64,000 nt of DNA, taken from assembly GCF_001905845.1 (NCBI RefSeq), contig NZ_LIVZ01000004.1, positions 620,001 through 684,000 of the forward strand. The letters run 5' to 3'. Each line of letters starts with the position of its first letter. The first letter of the stretch is position 1. The translations under genes and the position numbers were made by a program. The notes beneath the pieces are model-generated. The model worked only from the letters and a program-made list of their open reading frames with translations, searched no databases and was not told where the DNA came from. Positions 8,046-17,471 of this stretch are shown in pieces. Origin of the DNA: Streptomyces sp. TSRI0107. Its GTDB lineage: Bacteria; Actinomycetota; Actinomycetes; Streptomycetales; Streptomycetaceae.

Positions 8046-10076
8046 ATGGAGCGAATCGCCGGCCGGGCGGGCATCGCCCTGTTCGTCCTCGTCGCCGCCC
8101 TGCTCGGGCTCGCCGTGCCGGGCGCGCGTGCCGCGGAGGGCGTGCCGGTCGCGCAGGCCGGCCATCTCGCCGAGCGGCTGCGCGACGAACCGGTGTACAT
8201 ATCGGATCAACTCCCTCGTGAGGTGCCGAGATCCACCGCGCCCGACTTCGCGAAAGCGGCACAGCGAACCGGCCTGCCCACCTACGTCCTCGTGCTGCCC
8301 GCCGGGAGCGCCGGCGGCGAGGAGCTGCTGGACGCGGTGCACGACCGGCTCGGGCGGGACGGGCTGTACGTCCTGCTGGACGACTCGGGCGTCACGGACG
8401 CCGCCGCGTACGGCGTGACCGCGCCCGCCGACGACGCCGTGACCGTCTCGCTGTACGAACTCCCCTACGACGCCGGACCGCTGCTCAGCCTGCGGCGCTT
8501 CGCCGACGTCGTCGCGCAGGGCGAGGAGAAGGCCGCGGCGCGGGCCGAGGCCGCCCGCGAGAGGTACGGCGACGGCGACGAGCCCGAACCCCTCTACATC
8601 GGCCCCTCCGACCGGGACGACCAGTCGCTCATGACGGGGGCCGCGCTGACCGGCGTACCGCTGACGGTGCTGCTCCTGGTGCCGTACGTACGGCGGTGGC
8701 GGCGCCGGCTGCCGGGCGCGCCCGCCGGGCGGCCGGCCGCGCGGCGGCGCTGGGTCGTCCCGGCGGTCGCCGTCGCCTGCGCCGTCGCGGTCGCCGTCAC
8801 CGCGAACGCCCGCTTCGACCAGACCCGTTCCGGCGCCGCGCCCGCGCCGACCGCCGCCGACATGTCCGCGCGGGTCGAGCGGGTCGCCGCGGGGCTGAGG
8901 CAGGACCCGGTGTACGAGGACCCGGAGAGCCCGCGGGTGCTGACCGCGCGGCAGCGGGAGCGGCTGCACGAGCGGATCCGCGCCTTCGCCCGCTCGGAGG
9001 GCGGCGGCCCGGTGTACGTCGCGCTGGTCCCGCAGCAGCCCGAGGACGAGTCCGCGGGCGACGACGAGCTGTTCGCCGCCGCCGTGCACCACCGGGTGGG
9101 CGAGGACGGCGTGTACGTCGTCGCCGACCCGGTGCTGGGCGTGATCGGCGTCTACAACCACGGCCTGCGGCTGGACAGCCTCAGCGTCACCTTCGACGTG
9201 CCGGAGGCCGTCGCGTACGGCGACGACGCGGCGGGCCGGGCCGACGACCATCTGATGGGCCGGCGCCTCGACCGGCTCATGACCTTCCTGGAGAAGGCCC
9301 CGCGCACCGAGGAGCCCGATTCGCTCGGCGACCCCGCCCCCGCCCCCAACCCCCGCGAGGAGGACACCCTGCGGCCGCTGTTCTCCGGGGAGTTCTGGCC
9401 CGGCCTGTGGTCGGGTGCCGTGCTGGCGGGGCTGCTGTTCGCGCTGGTGGCGGCGGTGCTGGCGCTGACCGGGAAGGCGCTGCGGCGGCGTGGTGCGCAC
9501 CCGGTGCCGACGGAGGCGCTGCCGTACACCCAGCCCACCGAGCCGTCGGCGGACTTCCTGCGCCGCACCGCGCGCGCCGAACTGCGTGCCTTCGACGCGC
9601 ACTTCACGGACGATGCCGGGGCGCGTGCCCGGAACTGCATGGAGGCGGTGCTGCTGCTGACCGGCGGCGGCCGGGAGCGGCTGGCGGATGCCGCGAAGGA
9701 CCCGGCGCCGGCCCCGGCGACGCTGGTCGCGCTCATCGTCCTCGCCCGCGCCGGCCGGGCGGCGCTGCCCCCGAACGAGGGCGGGCCCGAGGACCGGGTG
9801 TGCGGGGTGAATCCCCTGCACGGCCCGGCCCGCACCCGCCGTGACGTCCGCGTCTCGGCGGAGCACCGCAACCGCAGGCGCTGGCTGCCCGTGTGCGAGC
9901 CGTGCCGTGACGCGGCGACGGCCGCACCGGCCTCGCTGCCGGGGATGCGGCTGACCCTGCCGGACGGCGGCGGACGCCGGTTGCCGTACGACGAGTCGGA
10001 GGGCCCGCTGCCCGCGGTACGGGACGGGATCCCTCGGCTGATCAGCCGGATCCGGGAGAGCGCCGCCGCTACCTGA
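8046..10076 (+). CDS. Large membrane protein with two copies of an uncharacterised extracytoplasmic domain
   Basis: A 676-residue protein of no recognised family. The ATG at 8046 is chosen because it starts a signal peptide (GIALFVLVAALLGLAVPGARA) and has GAAGGG upstream. An outer domain (about 35-195) contains LAERLRDEPVYISDQ, TYVLVLPAG and DRLGRDGLYVLLDD. A helix pair around 205-260 follows. A second, similar domain (about 275-420) has VAAGLRQDPVYEDPE, VYVALVPQQ and HRVGEDGVYVVAD. A further helix (about 455-480) precedes a cytoplasmic C-terminus with CGVNPLHGPARTRRD and CEPC, possibly a zinc site. The duplication is clear by eye. Its 3' end overlaps the convergent kinase gene by 8 bp. Confidence 0.8.
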   Translation: MERIAGRAGIALFVLVAALLGLAVPGARAAEGVPVAQAGHLAERLRDEPVYISDQLPREVPRSTAPDFAKAAQRTGLPTYVLVLPAGSAGGEELLDAVHDRLGRDGLYVLLDDSGVTDAAAYGVTAPADDAVTVSLYELPYDAGPLLSLRRFADVVAQGEEKAAARAEAARERYGDGDEPEPLYIGPSDRDDQSLMTGAALTGVPLTVLLLVPYVRRWRRRLPGAPAGRPAARRRWVVPAVAVACAVAVAVTANARFDQTRSGAAPAPTAADMSARVERVAAGLRQDPVYEDPESPRVLTARQRERLHERIRAFARSEGGGPVYVALVPQQPEDESAGDDELFAAAVHHRVGEDGVYVVADPVLGVIGVYNHGLRLDSLSVTFDVPEAVAYGDDAAGRADDHLMGRRLDRLMTFLEKAPRTEEPDSLGDPAPAPNPREEDTLRPLFSGEFWPGLWSGAVLAGLLFALVAAVLALTGKALRRRGAHPVPTEALPYTQPTEPSADFLRRTARAELRAFDAHFTDDAGARARNCMEAVLLLTGGGRERLADAAKDPAPAPATLVALIVLARAGRAALPPNEGGPEDRVCGVNPLHGPARTRRDVRVSAEHRNRRRWLPVCEPCRDAATAAPASLPGMRLTLPDGGGRRLPYDESEGPLPAVRDGIPRLISRIRESAAAT

Positions 10077-11769
10077 GCTTCGACAGCCGGGCCTCCGGCT
10101 TGCCCGACTCGGAGCTGTCCGACTGGTACTTCAGGTCGTCGCCCACGGGAGTCAGCCGTATCGTCGCCTTCGCCCCGCTGCAGCCGCCGTGGTTGGACTC
10201 CGCACCGACGGACGTGGCGACGAGCTGCTTCCCGGTCACCTGCTCCAGGGTCAGGACGTCCGTGCATACGCCGCCCAGCGCGTCCGTCTGGCGGACCTCG
10301 CCCAGTTCCTCGCCGACCTCGGCCTGCCGGAGGGTGACCCGGAAGGTGCCGACGGGCAGCGCGCCGCCGAGGGCGGTGCCCTGCCCCTCCCACGTGCCGA
10401 GGTAGCGGGCCGGTACCTCGGCCGGGGACGGGGCGTCCCCGGGGCTGCCGGGATCCCCGTCGCTGGGGGCCGGGGAGTAGGCGCCGCTGTCCTTGCCGCC
10501 CTCCGCGGTGTCCCGGTGGCCGCCGGGCAGGAGGTCGAGGACGAGGACCGAGCCGACCGTCACCGCCGCCAGCGCGCCCGCGACGGCCAGCGCGACCGAG
10601 CAGCTCAACCGCCGCCCCCTGCCGTCCGCTTCGGGCGCCGCCGAGGCGGCCACGGTGACGGAGAGCTTGCCGGGGCGCCCGCCGGACGGGGTGACGGTGT
10701 CCCGCGGTGGCGTGCTGTCGTACGGCTGCGGCTGCGGCTGGGACTGCTGCGGCTCCTGTCTCTGCGCCGGTACGGCGGGCGGCATCACCGGCGGCGGCCC
10801 GAACGTGCCTGCGGACTGCGGCACGCTCACCGCGGGCGTGCTGAACCCGACCGGCCCCGACGGCGTGTCCGTCGCCGCCTCCAGGTTCAGCAGCCGTACC
10901 GCGCTCCGGCTCACCCCCTCCACCAGCGCCGGGGGCAGCCAGCCGTCCGCCACCAGGCGTGCCGCGCCCTCGGGGGCCAGGCGCCGGGCCACCTCGTCCG
11001 GTGCGGGGCGGGCGCCCGGGTCCTTCGCCAGGCAGTCGGCGACCAGCTCGCGCAGGTCGCCCTCCAGACCGGCGAGTTCGGGCTCCTCGTGGACGACCTT
11101 GTAGAGCAGCGCGGCGGAGGAGTCGCCGGGGAACGGCGGTTCGCCGGTCGCCGCGTACGCCAGTACCGCGCCGAGGGAGAAGACGTCCGCCGCGCCCGTG
11201 ACGCCCTTGCCGAGGATCTGCTCCGGCGACATGTAGCCGGGCGAGCCGACCGAGACACCGGTGGAGGTCAGCGACGCCGTGCCGTCGGTGGCGCGGGCGA
11301 TGCCGAAGTCGATCAGCAGCGGGCCGTCCAGGGTGAGCAGCACGTTCGACGGCTTCACGTCCCGGTGCACCAGGCCCAGCCCGTGCACCGCGGCCAGCGC
11401 CTCCGCGAGCCCCGCGCCCAGCGCCCGTACCGCGCCGACGGGCAGCGCCCCCACCTCGGCCACCGCCGCGGTCAGGGACGGGCCGGCCGCGTAGGCGGTG
11501 GCGACCCAGGGGACCGGCGCCTCCGGGTCGGCGTCCAGGACCGGCGCGGTCCAGGCGCCGCCGACCCGCCGCGCGGCGGCGACCTCACGCCGGAAGCGGG
11601 CCCGGAACTCCTCGTCCAGCGCGAAGTGCGGGTGGACGACCTTCACCGCGACGGTGCGCCCGCCCGCGCTGCGGCCGAGGTACACCCGCCCCATCCCGCC
11701 GGAGCCGAGCCTGCCGAGCAGGCGGTACGGCCCCACGCCGGTGGGTTCGTCGACTCCGAGCGGCTGCAT
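10069..11769 (-). CDS. Membrane-anchored serine/threonine protein kinase with extracellular sensor-like tail
   Basis: A 566-residue eukaryotic-type (PknB-like) kinase. Visible motifs are the Gly loop GSGGMG (22-27), Lys43 in VAVKVV, HRDVKPSN, DFGIAR and SPGYMSPEQ. After the kinase domain comes a Pro/Gln-rich cytoplasmic linker (QRQEPQQSQPQPQPYD), one membrane helix (SVALAVAGALAAVTVGSVLV), then an outer tail of about 130 residues starting with YLGTWEGQG and containing paired Cys (GVCTDVL, GGCSG). There are no PASTA repeats. The tail resembles small lipocalin-like beta domains seen on other Streptomyces kinases and probably senses a ligand. The start at 11769 has a purine-rich GGGGGAGGGGG upstream. 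Confidence 0.88.
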   Translation of the reverse strand: MQPLGVDEPTGVGPYRLLGRLGSGGMGRVYLGRSAGGRTVAVKVVHPHFALDEEFRARFRREVAAARRVGGAWTAPVLDADPEAPVPWVATAYAAGPSLTAAVAEVGALPVGAVRALGAGLAEALAAVHGLGLVHRDVKPSNVLLTLDGPLLIDFGIARATDGTASLTSTGVSVGSPGYMSPEQILGKGVTGAADVFSLGAVLAYAATGEPPFPGDSSAALLYKVVHEEPELAGLEGDLRELVADCLAKDPGARPAPDEVARRLAPEGAARLVADGWLPPALVEGVSRSAVRLLNLEAATDTPSGPVGFSTPAVSVPQSAGTFGPPPVMPPAVPAQRQEPQQSQPQPQPYDSTPPRDTVTPSGGRPGKLSVTVAASAAPEADGRGRRLSCSVALAVAGALAAVTVGSVLVLDLLPGGHRDTAEGGKDSGAYSPAPSDGDPGSPGDAPSPAEVPARYLGTWEGQGTALGGALPVGTFRVTLRQAEVGEELGEVRQTDALGGVCTDVLTLEQVTGKQLVATSVGAESNHGGCSGAKATIRLTPVGDDLKYQSDSSESGKPEARLSKLR

Positions 11770-11843
11770 GGCGCGCCCCCTCCCCCGTGGCCCTGTCAAC
11801 TCCAGCAGGTTACGCAGGTTCGGGCGCCGGGTGCCGTTCCCCG

Positions 11844-12701
<858 letters not shown>

Positions 12702-12794
12702 CTAGACCCTGGGCAGTAGGCTGCTGTCCTCGCCCCCGGCGTCGGACAGGCGTGGCGATCTTCAAACGTCCGGGTGACGTGATCTTGACCTCTA

Positions 12795-12822
12795 TTGCTT
12801 TCGGGTGCCCGCGTGCTAGGCT
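12795..12822 (+). promoter_or_regulatory. Possible promoter of the cold-shock gene
   Basis: TTGCTT at 12795-12800 is spaced 16 bp from TAGGCT at 12817-12822, resembling a vegetative Streptomyces promoter. A start near 12829 would give a 5' leader of about 150 nt before the cold-shock ATG at 12980, a length typical for cspA-type mRNAs whose leader folds in response to temperature. TTGACC at 12785-12790 is a better -35 hexamer but lies too far (26 bp) from the -10. Confidence 0.45.
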
Positions 12823-12979
12823 CGCCGCAAGTTGCAGTTTGGTTTCCCTTGCAGTACAGAGCCTGCGGAGCATGTGACCGCGGGCTCTCGTCGTTTTCAG
12901 GCGGATGCAGTTGTGCAGAACTCGTCTTCACACTTGCTGGTTCTGGAGCAGGGCAACCCTTTGGGCCCAAGGAGGGCTT

Positions 12980-13183
12980 ATGGCTACCGGAACCGTTAAG
13001 TGGTTCAACGCCGAAAAGGGCTTTGGCTTCATCGCCCAGGAAGGCGGCGGCCCCGACGTCTTCGTCCACTACTCCGCGATCAACGCGACCGGCTTCCGGT
13101 CGCTTGAGGAGAACCAGCAGGTGTCCTTCGACGTCACGCAGGGTCCGAAGGGCCCGCAGGCTGAGAACGTCACCCCGGTCTGA
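12980..13183 (+). CDS. CspA-family cold-shock protein
   Basis: A 67-residue single cold-shock domain. RNP1 is KGFGFI and RNP2 is VFVHYSAI, and it begins [14 protein letters not shown]. It binds single-stranded RNA and DNA and acts as an RNA chaperone and antiterminator in the cytoplasm. The ATG at 12980 has AAGGAGG 5 nt upstream (GGAGGGCTT). The length is normal. A long leader upstream and a very strong hairpin terminator just downstream make it a self-contained, highly expressed monocistronic unit. The family has several paralogues in Streptomyces, so no specific symbol is given. Confidence 0.95.
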   Translation: MATGTVKWFNAEKGFGFIAQEGGGPDVFVHYSAINATGFRSLEENQQVSFDVTQGPKGPQAENVTPV

Positions 13184-13221
13184 TCCTTCCTGATCCGGGA
13201 TCCGATCTAGCGCAGTACCCA

Positions 13222-13254
13222 AGGAGCCCCGCGCCTTTCGGCGACGGGGCTCCT
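13222..13254 (+). terminator. Strong hairpin terminator after the cold-shock gene
   Basis: AGGAGCCCCG at 13222-13231 pairs perfectly with CGGGGCTCCT at 13245-13254. The stem continues with CGCC-TTTC-GGCG inside, giving about 14 base pairs and a four-base loop, 38 bp after the stop codon. There is no long U tract, as is common in Streptomyces. It may also stop transcription from the convergent XRE-cupin gene. Confidence 0.85.
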
Positions 13255-13317
13255 GCCCTTTCCCCGGCCCATTCGCAGGCCGCCTTCCGGTGAATTCTGT
13301 ACGAATTCTCGGATGCG

Positions 13318-13899
13318 TCAGATGTGCTGCATGATCAGCACGAACGTCGTGCCCGGCAGCAGTGCCTCGTAGGCGTGCGGAACATCCCCGCGATAGGTCA
13401 TGTAGTCGCCCGGGCCCAGTTCCACGCTCTCCCCGCGCGGGCCCGCCTTCACCCGTCCGGAGCTCACGATCAGGTGCTCCACGGAGCCCGGAATATGCGG
13501 CTCGGATTCCCTCGCGGCGCCCGGTTCCGCCCGTAGGGCGTAGATGTCCCGGCGGGCACCGGGCGGACACGCCGAGAGCAGGGTCGCCACGTAATTCGCC
13601 TGTTCGGACGCGACCGAGGGCCCTTCTCCCGCCCGGATCACCCGTACGGCCGGAGCCGGCGGCTCGACCAGTGCGCTGAACGGCACCCCGAGCGCCACGC
13701 CGAGCGCCCAGATCGTCTCCACGCTCGGATTCCCGCTCGCCGCCTCCAGTTGGGAGAGCGTCGACTTGGCGATCCCCGCCCGTTTGGCCAGCTCGGACAG
13801 CGACAGCCCGGCGCGGGTGCGTTCCCGGCGCAGGGAGGCGGCGATCCAGTCGAGGGGGAGGCGGGGCGGGGTGCCGCTCCCGGGCGCGGAATCGGTCAT
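13318..13899 (-). CDS. XRE-family regulator with C-terminal cupin domain
   Basis: A 193-residue regulator. The N-terminal helix-turn-helix (LRRERTRAGLSLSELAKRAGIAKSTLSQLE, residues 24-53) is of the XRE/SinR type. The C-terminal half is a cupin barrel (EPHIPGSVEHLIVSSG, ELGPGDYMTYRGDVPHAYEAL) that probably binds a small ligand or metal. It is divergent from azlC and azlD with a 68-bp shared region, the standard arrangement for a local regulator of branched-chain amino acid or related efflux. The spacer holds GTTCG and CGAAC half-sites (around 13924-13938) that could form an operator. Confidence 0.88.
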   Translation of the reverse strand: MTDSAPGSGTPPRLPLDWIAASLRRERTRAGLSLSELAKRAGIAKSTLSQLEAASGNPSVETIWALGVALGVPFSALVEPPAPAVRVIRAGEGPSVASEQANYVATLLSACPPGARRDIYALRAEPGAARESEPHIPGSVEHLIVSSGRVKAGPRGESVELGPGDYMTYRGDVPHAYEALLPGTTFVLIMQHI

Positions 13900-13967
13900 G
13901 TCGTTCGCTCCAGAAGTACGATCGTTCGGCTTGACGAACAGGAGGCCGTCTGTTCATTGTAGAAAAC

Positions 13968-14657
13968 ATGCGTTCGCCACTCCGAACACCCATGGTCCTC
14001 CCCCTCGTTCGCGACGCCTCCCTCGTCTGGGTGGCCGGCGGCATCGTCGGGATCTCCTTCGGCGCGGTGGCCGTCGCGGGCGGGCTGCCCGTGTGGGTGC
14101 CGGTGGTGATGTCCCTGGTGGTGTACGCGGGGTCGGCCCAGTTCAGCGCCGTCGGCGTGCTGCTGGCCGGGAGCGGACCGCTCGCCGCGGCCGCCACCGG
14201 CCTGCTGCTCAACACCCGTACGGCCGCGTTCAGCCTGGCCGTCGCCGACGTGCTCGGCCGCGGCCGCCTCGCCCGGCTGCTCGGCGCCCACCTCGTCACC
14301 GACGAGACCGTGGCCTTCGCCCTCGCCCAGTCCGACCCCGAGCGGCGGCGGACGGCGTTCTGGGTCTCGGGGCTCGGACTGTTCGCCGTGTGGAACGTCT
14401 CGGTCCTGGCCGGGGCCCTCGCCGGCAGCGCGCTCGGCGACACCGCCGCCTACGGGCTGGACGCCGCCTTCCCCGCCGTCCTCGCCGCCCTGGTGCTGCC
14501 CGCCCTGCGCGACGACGCCCGCACCCGCCGCTGCGCGCTGCTCGGCGCCTGCGTCGCCCTGCTGGTGACGCCCCTCGTCCCGGCCGGAGTGCCGGTGCTG
14601 CTGGCCCTCACCGGGCTCGCCCTGTACGGCGGCGGCCGGAAGGAGGCCGCGGCGTGA
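13968..14657 (+). CDS. azlC: AzlC-family permease (large subunit of AzlCD exporter)
   Basis: A 229-residue integral membrane protein with the AzlC/YgaZ signature: GISFGAVAVAGGLPVWVPVVMSLVVYAGSAQF near the N-terminus and a LLNTRTAAFSLAVAD segment. Multiple hydrophobic helices fill the chain. With AzlD it forms a two-component exporter for branched-chain amino acids or analogues. The ATG at 13968 lacks a good ribosome site (GGAGG is 22 nt upstream), so the transcript may be leaderless or start at the ATG at 13992. It overlaps azlD by 4 bp and is divergent from the XRE-cupin regulator. Confidence 0.88.
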   Translation: MRSPLRTPMVLPLVRDASLVWVAGGIVGISFGAVAVAGGLPVWVPVVMSLVVYAGSAQFSAVGVLLAGSGPLAAAATGLLLNTRTAAFSLAVADVLGRGRLARLLGAHLVTDETVAFALAQSDPERRRTAFWVSGLGLFAVWNVSVLAGALAGSALGDTAAYGLDAAFPAVLAALVLPALRDDARTRRCALLGACVALLVTPLVPAGVPVLLALTGLALYGGGRKEAAA

Positions 14658-14968
14658 ACCCGACGGTCGCGATGATCCTGGCGCTCGCCGTGGGCACGTA
14701 CGCCCTCCGGCTGGTCGGACCGGTGCTGCACGGGCGGGTCGAGATACCGGCGCGGGTGCAGGAGGTGCTGTCCGCCGGGGCGGTGGTGCTGCTCGTCGCC
14801 CTGCTGGCCGGCGGCGCCCTCACCGAGGGCGGCGGCTTCGCCGGCTGGGCACGGCCGGCCGGGGTGCTGGCGGCCGTCGCCCTGGCCTGGAGGGGGGCGC
14901 CGTTCGTGGTGGTGGTGCTGGGGGCGGCCGGGGTGACGGCACTGCTGCGGGCGGCGGGCGTGGCCTGA
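14654..14968 (+). CDS. azlD: AzlD-family small permease subunit
   Basis: A 104-residue membrane protein with three or four helices, beginning at a GTG at 14654 whose last bases overlap the azlC stop (GTGA). AzlD signatures are GTYALRLVGPVL near the start, a central VVLLVALLAGGAL helix and APFVVVVLGAAGVTALLR at the end. It is the obligate partner of AzlC in branched-chain amino acid export. The coupled translation and size match the family. Confidence 0.88.
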   Translation: MNPTVAMILALAVGTYALRLVGPVLHGRVEIPARVQEVLSAGAVVLLVALLAGGALTEGGGFAGWARPAGVLAAVALAWRGAPFVVVVLGAAGVTALLRAAGVA

Positions 14969-15009
14969 ACCGGCCGGTGTGTCACAGGAGGTCTCTAGGG
15001 TCCCTGCCC

Positions 15010-15663
15010 ATGACTGACACCGACACCGACTTCCTCGCCACCACCCGCACCTTCTACGACGCCATCGCCGAGGAGTACGCCGAACTCGCCACCCGCGTCT
15101 TCGCCGCCCAGCCGCTGGAGCGGGCGCTGCTGGGCACGTACGCCGAACTCGTCGGCGGCGCCGGGGAGGTGGCGGACCTCGGGTGCGGAACGGGCCTCGT
15201 GACGGCGCACCTCGCCTCCCTCGGGCTGCCGGTGTCCGGCCTGGACCTGTCGGCGTCGATGCTGGCGGTGGCCCGGCGCGAGCACCCCGGGCTGCGGTTC
15301 ACACAGGGCTCCATGCTGGACCTCGACCTGCCCGACGGACAGCTCGCCGGGGTCGTCTCCTGGTACTCCTCCATCCACACGCCGGTGGACCGGCTCCCCG
15401 GCCTCTTCGCCGAGTTCGCCCGCGTCCTGGCCCCGGGCGGGCACCTGCTGCTCGCCTTCCAGGTCGGCGACGCGCCCCTCCACCTGGACCAGCCGTTCGG
15501 CCACCCGGTCGCCCTGGACTTCGAACGGCGGCGGCCGGAGCGAATGGCGGAGCTGCTGGAGCGGGCCGGGTTCGCCCTGTGGTCGCGGACCGTGCGGGAG
15601 GCGGACGAGACCCTGGGCGAGTCCGCTCCGCAGGCGTTCCTGATCGCCGTAGGACGGCCCTAG
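15010..15663 (+). CDS. Class I SAM-dependent methyltransferase
   Basis: A 217-residue methyltransferase from the ATG at 15010. Motif I is ADLGCGTGLVTAHL with the Gly-rich SAM loop, motif II is VSGLDLSASML, and post-I VVSWYSSIHTPVDRLPGLFAEFARVLAPGGHLLLAF is characteristic of ubiquinone/menaquinone or antibiotic O/C-methyltransferases. The substrate cannot be assigned. CAGGAGG lies 20 nt upstream of the ATG, so a start a few codons earlier is possible. The TAG stop at 15661 lies exactly at the left end of the 164-bp inverted-repeat element. Confidence 0.85.
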   Translation: MTDTDTDFLATTRTFYDAIAEEYAELATRVFAAQPLERALLGTYAELVGGAGEVADLGCGTGLVTAHLASLGLPVSGLDLSASMLAVARREHPGLRFTQGSMLDLDLPDGQLAGVVSWYSSIHTPVDRLPGLFAEFARVLAPGGHLLLAFQVGDAPLHLDQPFGHPVALDFERRRPERMAELLERAGFALWSRTVREADETLGESAPQAFLIAVGRP

Positions 15664-15824
15664 GGGGTGTCTTGCCGATCAGGCCGGATCAGGGAGCGGC
15701 GTCTGGTGCCGTGCATCGCAAGGCGGAGGAGGGAGCCGATGCGGCGCATCGGGGACCGACGACAACGCGGCGAGGCGCGGTGCCAGGCGCCGCGAGCCCG
15801 GCATGATCGGCGAGACGCCCCCTA
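15661..15824. mobile_element. 164-bp MITE-like inverted-repeat element
   Basis: The left end TAGGGGGTGTCTTGCC and onward (15661-15681) matches the complement of the right end (15804-15824) at 19 of 21 positions, both beginning TAGGGGG. The interior also pairs imperfectly (GGCGTCTGGTGCC near 15698 with GGTGCCAGGCGCC near 15780), so the whole could fold into a long hairpin. There is no coding capacity. The flanking TA at both ends could be a target duplication as made by IS630/mariner-type transposases. Both convergent neighbours end in TAG codons formed at its ends. I recall similar sequences dispersed in Streptomyces genomes. Confidence 0.78.
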
Positions 15825-16352
15825 AGGAGCGTCACCCAGCACGGCCAGGCAGTCCGTCCACGCCGCATCGCTGAGCAGGGGGCGGAAGCGGGTGAAGAGG
15901 GACAGCAGTTCGGGGCCCCACCGGGCGCGGAACACCGGGTCGTGCCGGGCGAGGTCGAGTTCGTTGGCGGCGGTGAGTTCGGCGAGGTCGCGGCGCAGCC
16001 GCTCGTCCGGCCGGTGCCGCGCGCCGGTGAAACGGTCGCGTACCTCCCCGGTGCCGTCGGCGAGGGTCGCGTAGCTCGCCGAGCGGTCGCAGCTGCCGTA
16101 GAGGTAGACGATCGCCTCGGCCTCCGGGCCGATCACGGCGGACAGTTCGGCCCGCCGGTCGAGCGGGAGCAGGACCGCCGGGAAGCCGTCGGTGCCGTAG
16201 CAGGCGTGGCACAGACCGGCCTGCTGGAGGGCGGGGCGGGCCTGCCAGGCCGCCAACCGGTCGCGGACGCGGTCGAGATGGGTGAGCAGGGTGCCGCCGC
16301 GGTGCGCGAGGGCGCCCGCGCCGAGCTGTTCGAGGAAGGTGCGTGCCTGCAT
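15822..16352 (-). CDS. Conserved protein of unknown function (DUF6817-like)
   Basis: A 176-residue soluble protein. The ATG at 16352 has GGAGG 6 nt upstream. It contains LAHRGGTLLTHLDRVRDRLAAWQ (residues about 15-37) and LCHACYGTDGF (about 47-57), with spaced His residues followed by a DRSASYAT region. This pattern of conserved His and YGTDGF resembles DUF6817, possibly a degenerate HD-type metal site, but no activity is established. The stop TAG is supplied by the right end of the adjacent 164-bp inverted-repeat element. It is divergent from the LysR gene at 16525. Confidence 0.75.
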   Translation of the reverse strand: MQARTFLEQLGAGALAHRGGTLLTHLDRVRDRLAAWQARPALQQAGLCHACYGTDGFPAVLLPLDRRAELSAVIGPEAEAIVYLYGSCDRSASYATLADGTGEVRDRFTGARHRPDERLRRDLAELTAANELDLARHDPVFRARWGPELLSLFTRFRPLLSDAAWTDCLAVLGDAP

Positions 16353-16524
16353 GGGGTCCTCCGGTGATGTGGGTCGGCACCCGCTCCTCCCCCGCCACCG
16401 GTCCGGACCTCGGCGGGGCGCGGAGCGGGTTGCCGCCCGGGCCCTGCCGAGATCGTCGTACACCGGCTGACGCCCAGTCAATCCTAAGGAATACTGCGCA
16501 CATCCAAGCGATACCTTGGGTCTC

Positions 16525-17436
16525 ATGACGCTCGACGACCTCCGTGTGTTCGTGGCCGTGTGCCGTGCCGGAAGCCTCAGTGCCGTGGCCCGTGACCTCG
16601 GCTGCACGCAGTCGGCGGTGAGCCAGCACGTGAAGCGGCTGGAGCGGGAGACCGGGGTCAGCCTGCTGGAGCGGCGCCCGCGCGGTGTCGTGCCGACGGC
16701 GGCCGGGCGGGTCCTGGAGGCCGCCGCGGCCGAGGGCATCGGCGGGCTCGACCTGGCGCTGCGGCGGCTGCGGGACCTGGTCGACGGCGAGACCGGCTCG
16801 GTGCGGGTGGCGACCGGCGGCACGACCGTACGGCACTTCATGGCGGACGCCATCGTCGGCTTCCGGCGCCGGCACCCCCGGGTCAGCCTGGAGTTCCGCA
16901 CCGAGAGCTCCAGCCGCGCCTGCTTCGACGCCCTCGCCGGCAGCGACCTCGACCTCGCCTGGATCACCCTCGGCCCACCGGTGCGCGGCATCGAGCAGCG
17001 CCCGGTCGTCGACCTGCCCTGGGTCCTGGCGGTGCACGCCGACGACCCGCTCGCCGCCAGCCCCGCCCTCGACCCCGCCGGCCTCGCGGACCTGCGGCTG
17101 ATCCGCCTGCCCCCGGACTCCACCTCGGCGGCCCACCTGGACGCCGCCTGCGCCGACCTCGGAGTCCGCCTCGCCCACGACACCAGCGTCGCCGACTGGG
17201 ACACCGCCCTGCTGCTCGCGGAACTGGGCCTGGGCCGGGCGGTGGTGCCCGCGCTGCCGGGACTGCGGGCGGCGAGCGGCGGCGGCCTGCGGCTGGTGCC
17301 GCTCCCGGCGCTGCGACCGCTGACGGTCGGCTGGGCGGCCCGGCAGTGGGACGCGCTCACCCCGCTCGCCCGCGCCTTCGCCGAGACGGTGGCGGCGAGC
17401 CGCCGCGCCGACGCGACGCCGGGTGAAGGGCGGTAG
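16525..17436 (+). CDS. LysR-family transcriptional regulator
   Basis: A 303-residue LysR regulator. The N-terminal winged helix (LDDLRVFVAVCRAGSLSAVARDLGCTQSAVSQHVKRLE) is typical, followed by a two-lobe periplasmic-binding-like effector domain starting GSVRVATGGTT. The end PGEGR is short and ordinary. The ATG at 16525 is preferred over a TTG nine bases upstream. It is divergent from the DUF6817-like gene at 15822-16352 and probably controls it or itself; the inducer is unknown. Confidence 0.9.
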   Translation: MTLDDLRVFVAVCRAGSLSAVARDLGCTQSAVSQHVKRLERETGVSLLERRPRGVVPTAAGRVLEAAAAEGIGGLDLALRRLRDLVDGETGSVRVATGGTTVRHFMADAIVGFRRRHPRVSLEFRTESSSRACFDALAGSDLDLAWITLGPPVRGIEQRPVVDLPWVLAVHADDPLAASPALDPAGLADLRLIRLPPDSTSAAHLDAACADLGVRLAHDTSVADWDTALLLAELGLGRAVVPALPGLRAASGGGLRLVPLPALRPLTVGWAARQWDALTPLARAFAETVAASRRADATPGEGR

Positions 17437-17471
17437 ATTTCCCGGGAGTCGGCGAGCGGGGGGATGAGGGA

